The notes below the pieces were generated by a model. The model searched no databases, was not told the DNA's origin, and worked only from the letters and a program-made list of their open reading frames with translations. From assembly GCA_937930655.1 (NCBI GenBank), contig CALHBU010000009.1, positions 1 through 33,525 on the forward strand: a stretch of DNA of 33,525 nt, written 5' to 3'. The translations under genes and the position numbers were made by a program. Source of the DNA: an uncultured Acidimicrobiales bacterium (lineage in GTDB: Bacteria; Actinomycetota; Acidimicrobiia; Acidimicrobiales; SZUA-35). Below, piece by piece: positions 32,005-33,525 of the stretch (its first letter is position 1; each line of letters starts with the position of its first letter).

Positions 32005-33342
32005 ATGCGAACCACCCTGATTTCTCATTCTTCTGTTTTGATTGAAGCCGGCGGCTTATCGATCTGGTGCGACCCCTGGCTCGACGGCAAAGTCTTTGCC
32101 GAGTCCTGGGCCCTTCTCGACAAGCCAGCAGATCTCACCGAGGTGTACGAGCGGGTTACCCACATCTGGGTGTCCCATGAACACCCCGATCACTTCCACC
32201 TCGGCTCACTGCGGGATCTGCCCCAGGAGGTCAAGGATCGCGTGGTGCTCCTCTTCCAGGACGATGGTTCGCCAAAGATGCCCGACGCGTTCACCAAGCT
32301 CGGCTTTCCAACCATCCAACTGCTGCCCCATCGGCAGACGGTCACCCTCGACTCACCCAACGAGTCACTCCCCGGAAGCGGCGTCGAGGTCTACTGCTAT
32401 CAGCAGGGTCTGATGAACTCGGCCCTGGCTGTCCGTCACGATGGCACCACCACTATCAACATCAATGACTGCGAACTCACCAACACCGATGCTCGGCTCA
32501 TCAAGGCCGATCTGGGCTCGATCGACATCACCCTCAATCAGTTTTCGCTGGCTGGCTACAACGGAAGCAACGATCCGGCCGGCTGGTCCAAGGCCTTTGC
32601 GACCCGAATCATCGAAGACCTTCTCCAGGCTCACGAGCGTCTCGACGCCGGCGTCACCATCCCGTTTGCGTCGTTCATCTACTTCTGCCGGGAGGACAAC
32701 AAGTTCCTCAATCAGTACGGCAACCGGCCCTGCGACGTCGTAGCTGCGGCCCAGAAGCGAAACATCGAGATTGCGGTGTTGGCCAACGGCGACTCGTACG
32801 ACACAGAAGCCGAGGACCCAGCAAGCGATACCGAGGCGGCGTTGAAGCACTGGGACGACATCTTCGACGGCATCGACTCTCTACCCATCGATACGCTCGA
32901 ACCGGTCGCCCTTAGCACCATTGCCGCCACCGTCGCATCGCGCAGCCGCCAGCTTCATGATGCCTATCCGAAGCCGGTCATGAAGCTTCTTCCGTCCATC
33001 GTGGCCGACATCCCCGACCTTGGCATCCGGGCCACGCTCGATCTCTGCGGCGGCACCCTCACCGAGACCACAGATGAGCCGGAGATTCGAATCCACTCCG
33101 AGGCTCTCGACTTTGCCTTCAAGACGCCATTCGGTCTTCAGTCGGTTGGGGTGGGCGCCCGCTACATCAACCTCTGCCACGACGAGAAGTGGCGGCGCTA
33201 CCGGATGCTGCTTTCGTTGAACAACGCTGGCATCTCCCTGCGCCCGTCGAAGATCTTGAACCGGGAGTTCGTGGGCACCATGGCACCCCGAGCCCGGGGA
33301 GCGGCCTCCCAGCTAATCTCTCAGCTCGACCTCATTCGCTAG
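32005..33342 (+). CDS. MBL-fold metallohydrolase, CMAH/UlaG-like, with C-terminal extra domain
   Basis: 445 aa. The N-terminal metallo-beta-lactamase fold has TTLISHSSVLIEAGG, IWCDPWLDG and the metal motif HEHPDH (His58, His60, Asp62, His63) in WVSHEHPDHFHLGSL, which reads like the MBL domain of CMP-Neu5Ac hydroxylase (CMAH) without the Rieske part. TTTININDCELTN and LGSIDITLNQFSLAGYNG continue the fold; later Cys and aromatic residues (FIYFCREDNKFLNQYGNRP) and a C-terminal domain of about 120 residues (after 320) are not assignable by me. The frame is open to 31870, but ATG 32005 has GGAAGGGA (31989-31996) eight bases ahead and begins the conserved fold. Divergent from the acyl-AMP ligase and upstream of a thiolase. 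Substrate unknown; sialic acid chemistry is not implied. Confidence 0.8.
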   Translation: MRTTLISHSSVLIEAGGLSIWCDPWLDGKVFAESWALLDKPADLTEVYERVTHIWVSHEHPDHFHLGSLRDLPQEVKDRVVLLFQDDGSPKMPDAFTKLGFPTIQLLPHRQTVTLDSPNESLPGSGVEVYCYQQGLMNSALAVRHDGTTTININDCELTNTDARLIKADLGSIDITLNQFSLAGYNGSNDPAGWSKAFATRIIEDLLQAHERLDAGVTIPFASFIYFCREDNKFLNQYGNRPCDVVAAAQKRNIEIAVLANGDSYDTEAEDPASDTEAALKHWDDIFDGIDSLPIDTLEPVALSTIAATVASRSRQLHDAYPKPVMKLLPSIVADIPDLGIRATLDLCGGTLTETTDEPEIRIHSEALDFAFKTPFGLQSVGVGARYINLCHDEKWRRYRMLLSLNNAGISLRPSKILNREFVGTMAPRARGAASQLISQLDLIR

Positions 33343-33415
33343 GCCAATTGCACTTTCTTCGTCTGTCCGTGCGGTCGACGGCGCCGGGACCGATTATGTT
33401 TGGCGTTAGAAGCAC

Positions 33416-33428
33416 CTGTCCCTGACAG
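33416..33428. promoter_or_regulatory. Small perfect inverted repeat upstream of thiolase gene
   Basis: CTGTC-CCT-GACAG lies 18 bases before the thiolase ATG. The arms are only 5 bp with no T tract, so it is not a terminator; an operator half-site pair is possible but unsupported otherwise. Confidence 0.25.
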
Positions 33429-33446
33429 CTCGACTGGAGAGTTTTA

Positions 33447-33525
33447 ATGAGAGAAGCGGTATTCGTTTCATACGCCCGAACCGGACTGGCAAAGGCCGGC
33501 CGCGGCGGGTTCAACATGACCCCGA
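33447..33525 (+). CDS. Thiolase (acetyl-CoA C-acyltransferase), N-terminal fragment cut by window edge
   Basis: Only 26 codons are visible, but MREAVFVSYARTGLAKAGRG followed by GFNMTP is the standard thiolase N-terminus (compare the family pattern REAVIVSxxRTPxGxxxxG). Thiolases cleave or form 3-ketoacyl-CoA. ATG 33447 has GGAGAG five bases ahead. The active-site cysteine and histidines lie outside the window, so activity and chain-length class cannot be judged. Same strand as the MBL-fold gene, 104 bp downstream. Confidence 0.8.
   Translation, partial: MREAVFVSYARTGLAKAGRGGFNMTP

Overview
The window is a GC-rich (roughly 60% by eye), densely coding bacterial chromosome segment. Gene order (glyS-recO-uppS near era-corC-ybeY-phoH-rsmE-dnaJ-hrcA, then lepA, rpsT, holA, comEC, comEA), a BldD-type regulator, F420/flavin LLM oxidoreductases and frequent GTG/TTG starts point to Actinomycetota. 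The DnaG N-terminus and the mix of genes suggest class Acidimicrobiia; this is inference, since no rRNA or phylogeny is available here.

Left part (1-7.9 kb), mostly minus strand: the 5' end of dnaG, a PPDK-like protein lacking its ATP-grasp domain, glyS, a plus-strand RDD membrane protein with a long disordered tail, recO, uppS, and a single-pass membrane protein with a Thr/Pro-rich outer part. At 7.9-10.5 kb a plus-strand pair holds the Fe-S helicase dinG and a translationally coupled, degenerate PlsY-like membrane protein, converging on era.

Middle (10.5-22.1 kb), minus strand: phoH-ybeY-corC-era is a tight operon whose genes overlap by 4 bp. Upstream of it, between phoH and rsmE, sit two convergent regulatory-looking genes: a plus-strand membrane pseudokinase and a minus-strand bldD that keeps the c-di-GMP binding signature. 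Then come rsmE, dnaJ, hrcA, a photolyase directly ahead of hrcA, and lepA. Together these cover ribosome maturation and quality control (Era, YbeY, RsmE, LepA), protein folding (DnaJ, HrcA), DNA replication and repair (DnaG, HolA, RecO, DinG, Phr) and isoprenoid carrier synthesis (UppS).

At 22.2-26.8 kb: rpsT with its own promoter candidate and a strong hairpin terminator, then convergent holA, the DNA uptake pair comEA-comEC, and a thioredoxin-TPR protein.

Right part (26.9-33.5 kb) looks like accessory metabolism: two LLM-family oxidoreductases, a DUF1992 protein, an unrecognised protein, a fatty-acyl-AMP ligase-like enzyme divergent from an MBL-fold protein with CMAH-like motifs, and the start of a thiolase. 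I saw no tRNA, rRNA, CRISPR array, transposase or phage gene. The most interesting candidates are the pseudokinase/BldD pair, the PPDK without an ATP domain, the degenerate PlsY coupled to dinG, the repeated xLF motifs in the Thr/Pro-rich membrane protein, and the ligase/MBL/thiolase locus.
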